A DNA stretch of 64,000 nucleotides from Bermanella marisrubri (GTDB taxonomy: Bacteria; Pseudomonadota; Gammaproteobacteria; Pseudomonadales; Oceanobacteraceae): positions 1,329,001-1,393,000 of the forward strand of contig NZ_CP051183.1 of the NCBI RefSeq assembly GCF_012295615.1, in the 5' to 3' direction. Below, in pieces: positions 16,456 through 24,738 of the stretch. Numbering within the stretch: the stretch's first letter is position 1; every line of letters begins with the position of its first letter. The notes under the pieces are model-generated. The model ran no database searches. It saw only the letters and a program-made list of their open reading frames with translations, and had not been told where the DNA came from. The translations under genes were made by a program, and so were the position numbers.

Positions 16456-17067
16456 TTATTGACCCGCCACTGCTTCTTGAATCTTGGTTCCGCTCAGTCC
16501 CAAAACGTCTTGCTTAAACTCACGGCCTACAGGATTTTCTCCAATCCAAATAGCTAACATGGCTTTAAAGTAGTCGTCACCTTGGATTGTGCCCATTACA
16601 TTATCGTTTACGATCACTTTGGTTCCTTTGCCAGGTGAGTAGTCAAAAATACTTTGATCACCCTCGTACAAGTCACCAGTAAAATAACTAAGCATTTGCT
16701 CTAGCTCGTCTGTTAACTCTTTGTGTTGAGCTGGCGTGATGTTTACAACAAGCGCCTCTGTGAGGGCGTTGGCAATGCGACGGGCGCTGACTTTGCGCAT
16801 TTTTACATGGAAAACCATGCGTTTGTGCATTGCAGAATCCATGATGAATTCAGGATCGTGACTCGGTGTTTCTAGATATAGCGCCCCGACATAAGTATCG
16901 ATCAAGAGGTATAACTCTCTTAGCGATGCTCCATTCAAAACAAGTTCAGGTCGCTCGCTAGTCGCGGGTACTCTATCTGGGATTTCGATACCTGCTACAG
17001 TGGAAGCATTCGTGAAGGTACTGGATACCAGCAGGATGATGGCAATCAAAGGAGCAATCAAGTTCAT
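16456..17067 (-). CDS. Chalcone isomerase-like periplasmic protein
   Basis: A 203-residue protein with an N-terminal signal peptide (NLIAPLIAIILLVSSTFTNAS) and a chalcone-isomerase-like domain (VAGIEIPD, LVLNGASLRELYLLIDTYVGALYL, FHVKMRKVSARRI, and C-terminal AMLAIWIGENPVGREFKQDVLG). Bacterial members keep the fold without evidence of flavonoid chemistry; some related folds bind fatty acids, so lipid binding in the periplasm is possible but unproven. It is convergent with tapT, with 10 bases between stops, and has its own ~170-base upstream region shared with rdgC. Confidence 0.83.
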   Translation of the reverse strand: MNLIAPLIAIILLVSSTFTNASTVAGIEIPDRVPATSERPELVLNGASLRELYLLIDTYVGALYLETPSHDPEFIMDSAMHKRMVFHVKMRKVSARRIANALTEALVVNITPAQHKELTDELEQMLSYFTGDLYEGDQSIFDYSPGKGTKVIVNDNVMGTIQGDDYFKAMLAIWIGENPVGREFKQDVLGLSGTKIQEAVAGQ

Positions 17068-17237
17068 AGTTGTTCTTCTTGTTATTTTGAGTATTTGTGC
17101 GTTATATCACCAAAACGTGATGACATTCAATTTAAAAACGTGTCATGTGTCACGCTTTGAGTAAACAAAAGTAAACTGGCATCGTAGATTTGGGTTAGGC
17201 ATAATGCGGCACTTTTTTAATAACTATTTGAATTTTC

Positions 17238-18158
17238 ATGCAAATTAGAAATTTCTATTGGTACGCATTGACCAAACCTCTAGACGATACGGCCTCGGTA
17301 GCAGGCAAGTTATCAAAAGCACCTTTTGCACCGTGTATGGCAACGCAAGAAATGTCTCAAGGTTGGGTAGCTCCTGCCCCAAACACCGATGACCTGGTTT
17401 ATGAGGCCCACGGGGCGATTCTACTTATGCTTAAGCAGGAAAAACGCCTGCTTCCAGCGTCAGTAATCAACGACTTTTTAGCCGAACGAGTAGAAGCGTT
17501 CGAGCAAGCTGAAGGTTACGCACCAAGTCGCAAAATCAAACAGCAGATGAAAGACGAAGTAGTGCAGGATCTTTTACCCAGATCTTTCACCAAATCACTG
17601 CGCTTACCCGTAATGATTATGCCAAGGCAAGGCTGGTTGTTTGTTTTATCGTCAAGCAGTAAAACAGCGGATGACGTGACCGCATTTTTGCGCGAAACCC
17701 TAGGAAGTTTGCCGATAGCACTCATGAATAGCGAAGTATCCCCAGCGTTTACTATGACCCAATGGTTGCAGCAGCCCAAGACTCTGCCGGACAACTGGAC
17801 TGTGGGGGAGGAAGTAGAGCTCGTTGATGCTGAAGAAGCAAGTGTTCGTATTAAGAAGCAAAGTCTTTATAGCGAGGAAGTGACTGCTCATTTAGATGCT
17901 TCGAAACAAGTGGCTAAGTTGGCGCTACTGTGGCGTGAAGATATTCAAATCCTATTGCAGGATGACTTAAGTATAAAGCGCATTAAGTCCATTGCCGAAC
18001 CTGATGATATGGACATGCCTGAAGATCCGCTAGCCCGATTCGCACATGAGTTTGCCGTCACCTGTCAATGGTTGAAACCTTTATGCGATGATTTACTGAA
18101 AGCATTGGGCGGAATGGACAAAGCATTGGCGGCTAGTCAGTCTCGAAATTTAGTTTAA
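17238..18158 (+). CDS. rdgC: Recombination-associated protein RdgC
   Basis: A 306-residue RdgC. The N-terminus MQIRNFYWYALTKP, the FAPCMATQEMSQGWVAP block, LPRSFTKSLRLPVMIMPRQGWLFV and the C-terminal DLSIKRIKSI are characteristic. RdgC forms a ring dimer around double-stranded DNA, inhibits RecA-promoted strand exchange, and is nucleoid associated. It is monocistronic; an AT-rich stretch precedes the ATG and no clear Shine-Dalgarno is visible. Confidence 0.95.
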   Translation: MQIRNFYWYALTKPLDDTASVAGKLSKAPFAPCMATQEMSQGWVAPAPNTDDLVYEAHGAILLMLKQEKRLLPASVINDFLAERVEAFEQAEGYAPSRKIKQQMKDEVVQDLLPRSFTKSLRLPVMIMPRQGWLFVLSSSSKTADDVTAFLRETLGSLPIALMNSEVSPAFTMTQWLQQPKTLPDNWTVGEEVELVDAEEASVRIKKQSLYSEEVTAHLDASKQVAKLALLWREDIQILLQDDLSIKRIKSIAEPDDMDMPEDPLARFAHEFAVTCQWLKPLCDDLLKALGGMDKALAASQSRNLV

Positions 18159-18300
18159 GTTAACTTTTGATATAGCCTTTAGATTCAGACTGATCTACTG
18201 CTATAACAGATCGGTCGTAAATATGCTGATTTGGACTATGGCAAAAGTGAATCGTCTTGCTAGATTTAATAATAGAAGTGAAACAACAGGCGCTTCTTTA

Positions 18301-18345
18301 AAGGCAAAGCAATGTCAGGAAGTTCGATAGTCGGCATTGCTTTGC
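18301..18345. repeat. Perfect 11-bp inverted repeat between rdgC and rhombosortase gene
   Basis: GCAAAGCAATG and CATTGCTTTGC flank a ~20-base loop and are followed by TTGTT. It could be the rdgC transcription terminator (143 bases after the stop) or a leader structure of the downstream gene. Confidence 0.45.
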
Positions 18346-18387
18346 TTGTTCCCTCGAATGCTTTAATGTTCCCACTCCAAACCCTCT

Positions 18388-19008
18388 ATGTCAGGAACTT
18401 CTGTTATTACCATGCGTGCTGTTTCAGAGTCGAGAATTACACCTCTGTGGCCTCTAATCATGCTGCTGCTGATTGGGTTCTTGGCTATCTTACCAACAAC
18501 ACAAATTCAGTTGCGATTCGATATATCGTTACTGCAAACCCATGAATGGTGGCGATTGATATCGGCCCACTGGGTGCATCTGGGTTGGCAACATACCGTG
18601 CTTAACGCACTGGGGTTGCTTCTGATTTGGTATATTGCACCAAGAGGTCTATGGCTATATTGGTGGGTGTTTTACATACTAAGCGGGTTGGTGATCAGTC
18701 TAGTCTTGCTTTACCAAAAGCAAGTGGCCAACTATGTTGGAGCCTCTGGAGTGCTTCATGGAATGTTGTTACTTGCCGCATATTACTCCCGCATATTGCC
18801 CCTAACGAGACGGTTCGTTTTTATTGGCATCATTGTCACGAAAGTGATTTGGGAGCAAACCCCTTGGTATAGCGATGATCGCCTTGGACAGGTCATAGGT
18901 GGATACGTCGTTGTTGATGCCCATCTATGGGGCGTTATCTCTGGCCTAGTGGCGTTATTCTTTATTGAGCTAAAAAATTTATGGGGTTTCAAGCAAAAAG
19001 ACGTCTGA
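18388..19008 (+). CDS. rrtA: Rhombosortase (rhomboid-family protease for GlyGly-CTERM proteins)
   Basis: A 206-residue polytopic protein of the rhomboid superfamily. The order WWRLISAHWVHLGWQHTVLNALGLLL, YVGASGVLHGML (catalytic Ser in GASG, then HG) and VVVDAHLWGVISG (catalytic His) matches the rhombosortase subgroup. Rhombosortases cleave proteins bearing a C-terminal GlyGly-CTERM signal, many of them type II secreted. No protein in this window ends with that signal, so the substrates lie elsewhere. The start could be 18388 or an internal ATG at 18412; neither has a clear Shine-Dalgarno. It is distinct from the GlpG-like rhomboid at ~23 kb. Confidence 0.82.
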   Translation: MSGTSVITMRAVSESRITPLWPLIMLLLIGFLAILPTTQIQLRFDISLLQTHEWWRLISAHWVHLGWQHTVLNALGLLLIWYIAPRGLWLYWWVFYILSGLVISLVLLYQKQVANYVGASGVLHGMLLLAAYYSRILPLTRRFVFIGIIVTKVIWEQTPWYSDDRLGQVIGGYVVVDAHLWGVISGLVALFFIELKNLWGFKQKDV

Positions 19009-19047
19009 TGTATCTACACTAAATTGGAGGGATATGTTGGGGGATTC

Positions 19048-19986
19048 ATGATTGCTTGTTTAGACAATCTGGCGGCTTGTGGCCGTGCTACTAGAAACAG
19101 ATTGTATATCCCTATCTGTTTTCTTTTTACTTTTTCGTTGAATCAAACTGGGGTTGCGGGAGAGTGGGTCTACGAAGTGGACCCGTATTACTCTAATGTC
19201 GCGTATTTCCAAAGTATAGGTGATGTAGATGTTCCTAGACTGGGAAAGCGCACCGAATTAGAGATGTACCAGGATCTTCTTGCTCGAGCTTACCGTCCAC
19301 AGTTCTTTTTAATTGAAGCCAGTATCAATCCATTGCCAATATTAGGTGTAGCCTTGAAGGATGATGGTGGTGATGAATCCATCTACGACAACATGCCAAT
19401 TAGTCAAAATTTGAATCTAGTCGAGGCGGTAACAACTGGATTTGAAGAGCCTTACGCTGTGTCCTTTTTTTTAGGAAACAGGGTGGAGTACCAGTCTGCC
19501 GGTGAGGAGTCTAACGACAGTCACGGTTTTATTGGGTATTTGTGGAGCTATGGTCATTTGCATATCCGTGAAAATCAATTGGTACAAGATCGGTGGGGCG
19601 AGTTTGAGTGGAAAATAAAAGGTGAGCAGGTTTTTAGTGATCGGGATTTAAGCTGGTCATTTCGTTTCGGTTTTAAAATTCATGATAATCCGCTAATTAC
19701 CGACGAATTTTACGTTGGTATTCGTCGTGAACGCCATCAATTCAATGGTGATGTATTTTCGTGGGTGCAAAATGGAGGGATTGAGTTCACCTATCGGGTT
19801 GATCGAGACTCAGGAAAAGCCATTGGTCAGCAGCTAATACTTGATAAAAAAATCCCTTGGGCACGACGAGGATGGGTCTTTTCATTGGGCGTTGGCTTAG
19901 TGAGAAATACCCGTCTTAAGTATAAAGGTGAACTCCAGCTTCCAAGTGAAACCACTTTTGTCGTTCGTCCTTCTCTTGAATTTTAA
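19048..19986 (+). CDS. Uncharacterised probable outer-membrane beta-barrel protein
   Basis: I do not recognise the family. The protein (312 residues from the ATG at 19048) has a hydrophobic signal-like segment (RLYIPICFLFTFSLNQTGVAG) before a long region of alternating polar and hydrophobic strands rich in aromatic residues (WSYGHLHIREN, GEFEWKIKGEQV, SWSFRFGFKI, VFSLGVGLVRN). It ends in RPSLEF, the terminal phenylalanine favoured by outer-membrane barrels. A TTG 24 bases earlier is in frame, but the ATG has GGGGG just upstream. It lies 39 bases after the rhombosortase gene, so the two may be co-transcribed, and runs to within 8 bases of the convergent DUF1853 stop. Confidence 0.65.
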   Translation: MIACLDNLAACGRATRNRLYIPICFLFTFSLNQTGVAGEWVYEVDPYYSNVAYFQSIGDVDVPRLGKRTELEMYQDLLARAYRPQFFLIEASINPLPILGVALKDDGGDESIYDNMPISQNLNLVEAVTTGFEEPYAVSFFLGNRVEYQSAGEESNDSHGFIGYLWSYGHLHIRENQLVQDRWGEFEWKIKGEQVFSDRDLSWSFRFGFKIHDNPLITDEFYVGIRRERHQFNGDVFSWVQNGGIEFTYRVDRDSGKAIGQQLILDKKIPWARRGWVFSLGVGLVRNTRLKYKGELQLPSETTFVVRPSLEF

Positions 19987-19994
19987 TGAACCCG

Positions 19995-20924
19995 TTAACG
20001 CGGCCAGTCGTCTTTTACCACCATAATACGAGCAACTTCCATCTGTTGTGTTTCATGAGAGTATAAATCCATGGAACCTAGATCGCATATCATGAGTGCA
20101 TACGGATGTCGGCCTTTGACGAAATGATCATATGTAACTTCGAGTAATTGTGCACGAGTAAGGATGCGGCTGTGCTCAGTTATTTGAGCTGGCCCTAGCC
20201 ATTCGTGCTTTTCTAATAAGCAATACAAATGACTATCGCGAGTCCATGAGCCGAGTGTTTGATGATGGCACCAAGGGAATACTTCAATAGTCGGTGGCGT
20301 GCATGATGGTAGAGTAAAATCCTCACCCAGCTGGGTAAATAAACCGCCTTTCATGACTAAGCGTTGAGCTTGAGGTAATGGCAAGTTGTTCGTTTTCAGA
20401 TGGTCGATCACTTGCGGGTGTTGGGCAAATGGAAATTGTTTGTCTTTAAGTTTCTTGATTTTGAGATCCAATCGATCTTTAGTTTGCGGGCCGAGCCAAT
20501 CATGAGTATTTGCACCGGTATGGCCAGGTGCTTGTAGATACCATTTGGTGGCCAATTCAATATGAACAATATCGTGTTCAGGGTTTCTGACGATTAAATC
20601 GAGCTCTCCCAGAGTTTGCTTTTCATGAATGATTTGAACGTGATCAGCCAATAGATTCCATTGTGGGTGATAACTGAAAAAGAATTGCCATAAGCGCTCG
20701 AAATAGCTGCCAAGTAGGCGGTGATTTCCCGCTAAAATGTAGTCATGTAAGGGTTTTGGTTGCTGATCTAGTTTTTTCAGCCAATCTTCCAATGCAGTGA
20801 TATCGTGCCACTCACCGAGATCCAAATGGGCAGCGCTCGATATGTGCGCCATTGGGTCAGCAAATAGACACCACGCTAAACGGCGTATATGGGGGTCTTT
20901 CAGTTGCTGAAGAATAGGGTTCAT
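19995..20924 (-). CDS. DUF1853 family protein
   Basis: A 309-residue DUF1853 protein: RRLAWCLFADPM near the N-terminus, LGSYFERLWQFFFSYHPQWNLLADHVQI in the middle, then GELDLIVRNPEHDIVHIELATKWYL. That last block, Asp followed by Glu-x-Ala-x-Lys, resembles the D-ExK core of PD-(D/E)XK nuclease-fold proteins, so a nucleic-acid role is possible; this is inference and no function is established. It is divergent from nadK, with 65 bases between starts. Confidence 0.82.
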   Translation of the reverse strand: MNPILQQLKDPHIRRLAWCLFADPMAHISSAAHLDLGEWHDITALEDWLKKLDQQPKPLHDYILAGNHRLLGSYFERLWQFFFSYHPQWNLLADHVQIIHEKQTLGELDLIVRNPEHDIVHIELATKWYLQAPGHTGANTHDWLGPQTKDRLDLKIKKLKDKQFPFAQHPQVIDHLKTNNLPLPQAQRLVMKGGLFTQLGEDFTLPSCTPPTIEVFPWCHHQTLGSWTRDSHLYCLLEKHEWLGPAQITEHSRILTRAQLLEVTYDHFVKGRHPYALMICDLGSMDLYSHETQQMEVARIMVVKDDWPR

Positions 20925-20989
20925 CTATCCAAACTCGAGGCGAGATATGTTATAAACTGGGTTTTATTTTGCATCTTGGTAGTGAATGA

Positions 20990-21874
20990 ATGGATGAGTT
21001 TCGCAATATAGGCATTATCGGGCGTTTAAACAGTGCTCGTGTTATAGAGACAATCAAACGCCTGCGCCGCTTCTTATCGGATGAAGGTATCAATATCATC
21101 CTAGAAGAGCAAATTGCTGCGGTCATGATGGGTCACGGATTGCAAGTGTGTACCCCAAAGATGATGGGAGAGATTTGTGATCTTGTGATCGTAGTCGGTG
21201 GTGACGGCAGTCTACTAGGTGCAGCTCGAGCACTTGTGAAGTCTAATGTCCCTATCCTTGGTGTGAACCGAGGTCGTCTTGGCTTTTTAACCGATATTAG
21301 CCCTGATAATTTAGAAGAGAAGGTGCAAGAGGTACTCGAAGGTAAGTACATTACCGAGCGTCGCTTCATGCTTGAAGCAGAGGTTAAACGAAATGGTGAG
21401 CCTATCGGTTATGGCGAGGCACTGAATGATGTTATTTTGCATCCAGGTAAATCCGCTCGAATGATTGCATTTGATCTGCAGATTGAAGGTCAGTTTGTTT
21501 ATCACCAACGTTCTGACGGTATGATTGTTAGTACTCCGACCGGCTCTACGGCATATTCTTTGAGTGGTGGGGGCCCAATTATGCATCCAAAGCTTGATGC
21601 TATCGCGCTGGTTCCAATGTTCCCTCATACGCTTAGTAGCCGCCCGATTGTAATCGACGCCAATAGCGAAGTTAAAATCACCATCAGCAGTGACATCGAC
21701 ATATACCCGCAAATTAGTTGTGATGGCCAAGTACATATCACGGCGGCACCGGGTGACAGTGTGACAATACGTAAGATGGCTCATAAAGCCCGTCTGATTC
21801 ATCCGATTGATCATGATTTCTATGAAACCTGTCGCACCAAGCTGGGTTGGGCCACGCAGTACGGAGAAGCCTAA
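20990..21874 (+). CDS. nadK: NAD kinase
   Basis: A 294-residue NAD kinase (PpnK). The NAD-kinase motif GGDGSLLGAAR, the NE/D block GEALNDVILH and SDGMIVSTPTGSTAYSLSGGGPIMHP are all intact. It phosphorylates NAD+ to NADP+. It is the first gene of a compact six-gene run (phosphoesterase, glpG, yeaC, DUF2797, pepN) in the same order as in Pseudomonas aeruginosa to my knowledge. The next gene starts 2 bases after its stop. Confidence 0.97.
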   Translation: MDEFRNIGIIGRLNSARVIETIKRLRRFLSDEGINIILEEQIAAVMMGHGLQVCTPKMMGEICDLVIVVGGDGSLLGAARALVKSNVPILGVNRGRLGFLTDISPDNLEEKVQEVLEGKYITERRFMLEAEVKRNGEPIGYGEALNDVILHPGKSARMIAFDLQIEGQFVYHQRSDGMIVSTPTGSTAYSLSGGGPIMHPKLDAIALVPMFPHTLSSRPIVIDANSEVKITISSDIDIYPQISCDGQVHITAAPGDSVTIRKMAHKARLIHPIDHDFYETCRTKLGWATQYGEA

Positions 21875-21876
21875 AC

Positions 21877-22836
21877 ATGGCAGTGCAAGGCTATGACTTG
21901 ATTGGCGATGTGCATGGCTGCGGTATCACCCTGTGCAAGCTGCTCGAGCAGATGGGCTATCAGAAAAAGAATGGGGTTTACCAACATCCTAGTCGTAAGG
22001 TTGTATTTATAGGCGATATTGTTGATCGTGGACCAAATATCCGTTTAGCCCTTGCCGTAGTAAGGGACATGGTAGAAGCGGGTCATGCTCATTTGGTGAT
22101 GGGTAATCACGAATACAACGTATTGGCCTTTTGCACACCTTCGCGCGCGGGAGCAGAGCATCCTTATCTTCGTGACCACACAGCGCGCAACAGTTTCATT
22201 GTTGAAGAAACGTTGAGACAGTTCGATCCTTTCCCTCAAGAATGGCGAGATTACCTTAATTGGTTCATGACACTACCCTTATTCATGGAGTTTGAGCATT
22301 TTCGCGCAGTGCATGCATGTTGGGATCATGACCTAATAAAAGAGATGGAGATTCGATACCAACGTAATCACCTTGATGAAGAAATGCTGCACGCCAGTAT
22401 GGATCGCGAAAGTTTTGAAGGACAATTGGTGGATCGACTCACTCGAGGCACAGCCTTAGAACTGCCTGATGGTCGTAGTATCACTGCCAAAGATGGTTTT
22501 GTACGTCACTTTTTTCGCACTAAATTTTGGGAAAAAGATCCTGAAATTTATGATGATATTGTTTTTCAACCAGACCCTTTGCCGCAGGATATAGCTGAAC
22601 GTCCAATCACTAAAAATGATCGTAAAGAGTTATTGTATTACGGCCCAGACGAAAAACCTCTGTTTTTTGGGCACTACTGGATGCAGGGTATACCCGGTCC
22701 GATCCGATCTAACATTGCTTGTATTGATTACAGTGCCGTAAAGTATGGGCGCCTAGTGGCCTATAGAATGGATGATGAAACGCATTTAGATCCTAATAAA
22801 TTTTGCTGGGTGCGGGTTGAGCGAAACGAAGATTGA
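21877..22836 (+). CDS. Metallophosphoesterase (PPP-type serine/threonine phosphatase fold)
   Basis: A 319-residue calcineurin-like phosphoesterase. The metal-binding motifs are in order: IGDVHGCG near residue 9, IGDIVDRGPN and MGNHEYN. Histidines in FRAVHACWDH and FFGHYW complete the site. Members of this group are annotated as ApaH-like or PrpE/PPP-like phosphatases; the substrate is unknown. The ATG used lies 2 bases after the nadK stop, and a longer frame into nadK was rejected. The glpG gene begins 1 base after its stop. Confidence 0.88.
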   Translation: MAVQGYDLIGDVHGCGITLCKLLEQMGYQKKNGVYQHPSRKVVFIGDIVDRGPNIRLALAVVRDMVEAGHAHLVMGNHEYNVLAFCTPSRAGAEHPYLRDHTARNSFIVEETLRQFDPFPQEWRDYLNWFMTLPLFMEFEHFRAVHACWDHDLIKEMEIRYQRNHLDEEMLHASMDRESFEGQLVDRLTRGTALELPDGRSITAKDGFVRHFFRTKFWEKDPEIYDDIVFQPDPLPQDIAERPITKNDRKELLYYGPDEKPLFFGHYWMQGIPGPIRSNIACIDYSAVKYGRLVAYRMDDETHLDPNKFCWVRVERNED

Positions 22837-22837
22837 T

Positions 22838-23644
22838 ATGTTTTTTGTCCTAAAGGCCTCAAGTGAGCAAGAATTGGCTCCTATATTGAAAGAGTTGCAT
22901 TCAAACTCAATTGAGTGCCGCTTAGAAGCTGATGAGTCGGGATTCTCTCTATACGTAACTGAACCAGTTTATGTTGATGCTATTCGCGATGCTTTTGATG
23001 CACACCAAGCTAATCAACAGCGCACCTTGAGTTGGGACAATGTTAGAGTGGTCCCGATTACCCTGATTATCATCATCTTGTCCATAGTTGTTGCTTTTGT
23101 AACTCAACTGGGCAGCAGCAATAAATCCTGGTTTTTCATAGCAGAGTATTCTTTCTATCCGGCTAGCTGGTGGCTGCATGATTGGCCGCAACAAGTTTGG
23201 TTTAGCATAAGCCCTGTGTTTTTACATTTTGGATGGGAGCACATTATCTTCAATATGCTGTCATTTTGGTTATTCGCTTCCGTGTTGGAGCGAAGAATCG
23301 GGAAACTGCATTGGATTAGTGGGCTCATTGTATTGGCCGTTGTGAGTAACTATGCGCAATTAATCATGGCAGGGCCATTTTTTGGTGGGCTTTCTGGTGT
23401 TGTATATGGTCTGATCGCGTTTAGTTGGGGTTACCAAAAATCTATTGCATCTTTGTATTTACCAAATGGACTATTTTATTTTGCTTTTGCATGGTTGCTG
23501 CTTGGTTACACGCCATTGTTTGAGTGGATCGGTTTGGGTTCAATGGCAAACACGGCTCATTTAAGTGGTGCTATAACAGGATTTATTTGGTTTTTGTTGT
23601 ATCGATTAACCCACTCCGTTGGAGGGAAACATGAATATAGATGA
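22838..23644 (+). CDS. glpG: Rhomboid intramembrane serine protease GlpG
   Basis: A 268-residue GlpG-type rhomboid. The N-terminal ~70 residues form the cytosolic GlpG domain (FVLKASSEQELAPIL). Membrane segments follow: a first helix (VVPITLIIIILSIVVAF), the L1 loop, HFGWEHIIFNMLSFWLFASVLERRIG, the catalytic Ser in FGGLSGVVYG and the catalytic His in ANTAHLSGAITGF. It cleaves membrane proteins within the bilayer. The ATG follows the upstream TGA by one base; an in-frame TTG 7 codons earlier was rejected. The yeaC start overlaps its last 14 bases. Confidence 0.93.
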   Translation: MFFVLKASSEQELAPILKELHSNSIECRLEADESGFSLYVTEPVYVDAIRDAFDAHQANQQRTLSWDNVRVVPITLIIIILSIVVAFVTQLGSSNKSWFFIAEYSFYPASWWLHDWPQQVWFSISPVFLHFGWEHIIFNMLSFWLFASVLERRIGKLHWISGLIVLAVVSNYAQLIMAGPFFGGLSGVVYGLIAFSWGYQKSIASLYLPNGLFYFAFAWLLLGYTPLFEWIGLGSMANTAHLSGAITGFIWFLLYRLTHSVGGKHEYR

Positions 23645-23885
23645 TTTAATTGCGTCGATGACCCCCGAAATTTATCAAAATATGCGTGACGCGGTTCAAC
23701 TGGGTCGTTGGGGAGATGGTCGAGCCATGACGCCAGAGCAAAAGACGCACAGTTTAGAAGCGTTAATTCGCTATGAACACATGCACGATATTCCAGAAAA
23801 GGAACGTGTCGGATATGTTGATACAAGCAAGAAAAATAAGAAGTCAGGTCCATCTGACACACAACCCTTAAAAATTATTGAGTAG
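23631..23885 (+). CDS. yeaC: YeaC-like DUF1315 protein
   Basis: An 84-residue protein with the DUF1315 pattern MTPEIYQNMRDAVQLGRWGDGRAMTPEQKTHSLEALIRYEHMH. The C-terminal ~25 residues are lysine- and serine-rich and probably unstructured. Function unknown. The ATG at 23631 follows GGAGGGAAAC and overlaps the end of glpG. An in-frame ATG 4 codons earlier lacks this spacing. It belongs to the nadK-pepN run. Confidence 0.87.
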   Translation: MNIDDLIASMTPEIYQNMRDAVQLGRWGDGRAMTPEQKTHSLEALIRYEHMHDIPEKERVGYVDTSKKNKKSGPSDTQPLKIIE

Positions 23886-23886
23886 T

Positions 23887-24717
23887 ATGAAAGTCGAAGG
23901 CCACCTACATAAAATGGCTATTTCCCATCATGATGGAAATGCCGAGTATGCACTGCGTTTAGATGATAGCGTATACCCTTTAACGTCTATTTTAGGGTCT
24001 CAAGTACGTATTCAGTCTTTAGAGGAAATCCATTGTTTGGCTTGTGGGCGCAAGACTAAAAAAAGTTACAGCCAAGGTTATTGCTATCCATGTTTTAAGC
24101 GCTTGCCACAGTGCGATACATGCATAATGAGCCCAGAGAAGTGTCATTATGATAAAGGAACCTGTAGAGACGCAAAGTGGGGCGAGGCGTTTTGCATGCA
24201 GGATCATATTGTCTATTTGGCGAATTCATCTGGTATAAAAGTCGGTATTACTCGTCATTCTCAGATTCCTACGCGTTGGCTCGATCAAGGAGCGAAACAG
24301 GCTCTCCCTATAGCAAGAGTCTCGAGCCGCCATCAATCAGGCCTACTGGAAGTCATTTTTAAACAGCATGTAGCAGACAAGACGAATTGGCGAGCCTTGC
24401 TAAAACAAGATGCTGAAAATATTGATCTAGAGGCTGAGCGTGATCGCTTGTTCGAAGAGTGTCATGAAGAGATCGAAGAGCTACAAGACTTTTATGGTCT
24501 GCAACAAGTCCAGTTAATTTATGATGGCGATGTCCAAGAATTTCACTATCCAGTTGAACAGTACCCAACAAAGGTTGTGAGCCATAACTTGGACAAAACA
24601 CCCGAGGTAACGGGCAAATTAATGGGGATTAAGGGTCAGTATTTAATTTTAGATACTGGCGTGATTAATCTTCGAAAGTACACTTCTTACCGCGTAGCGA
24701 TTGAAATAGCAGCATAA
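23887..24717 (+). CDS. DUF2797 family zinc-cluster protein
   Basis: A 276-residue DUF2797 protein. Cysteines cluster at residues ~55-100 (CLACGRKTKKSYSQGYCYPCFKRLPQCDTCIMSPEKCHYDKGTC), suggesting one or two zinc sites. This is followed by VYLANSSGIKVGITRHSQIPTRWLDQGA, which resembles a GIY-YIG-like core (YLA...KVGIT...RW). GIY-YIG likeness would suggest nuclease ancestry, but catalytic activity is unproven. The start is the ATG one base after the yeaC stop. It is followed 21 bases later by pepN. Confidence 0.86.
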   Translation: MKVEGHLHKMAISHHDGNAEYALRLDDSVYPLTSILGSQVRIQSLEEIHCLACGRKTKKSYSQGYCYPCFKRLPQCDTCIMSPEKCHYDKGTCRDAKWGEAFCMQDHIVYLANSSGIKVGITRHSQIPTRWLDQGAKQALPIARVSSRHQSGLLEVIFKQHVADKTNWRALLKQDAENIDLEAERDRLFEECHEEIEELQDFYGLQQVQLIYDGDVQEFHYPVEQYPTKVVSHNLDKTPEVTGKLMGIKGQYLILDTGVINLRKYTSYRVAIEIAA

Positions 24718-24738
24718 CGACGAGATTAGGATGCCAAT

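Noticed and set aside
18180-18215. LexA-box-like CTG...ACAG motif downstream of rdgC
   Set aside because: Spacing does not fit the CTGT-N8-ACAG consensus.
18312-18545. 77-codon frame before and overlapping the rhombosortase gene
   Set aside because: It has a fair Shine-Dalgarno, but its product lacks any recognisable feature and overlaps the better-supported rhombosortase frame by over 150 bases.
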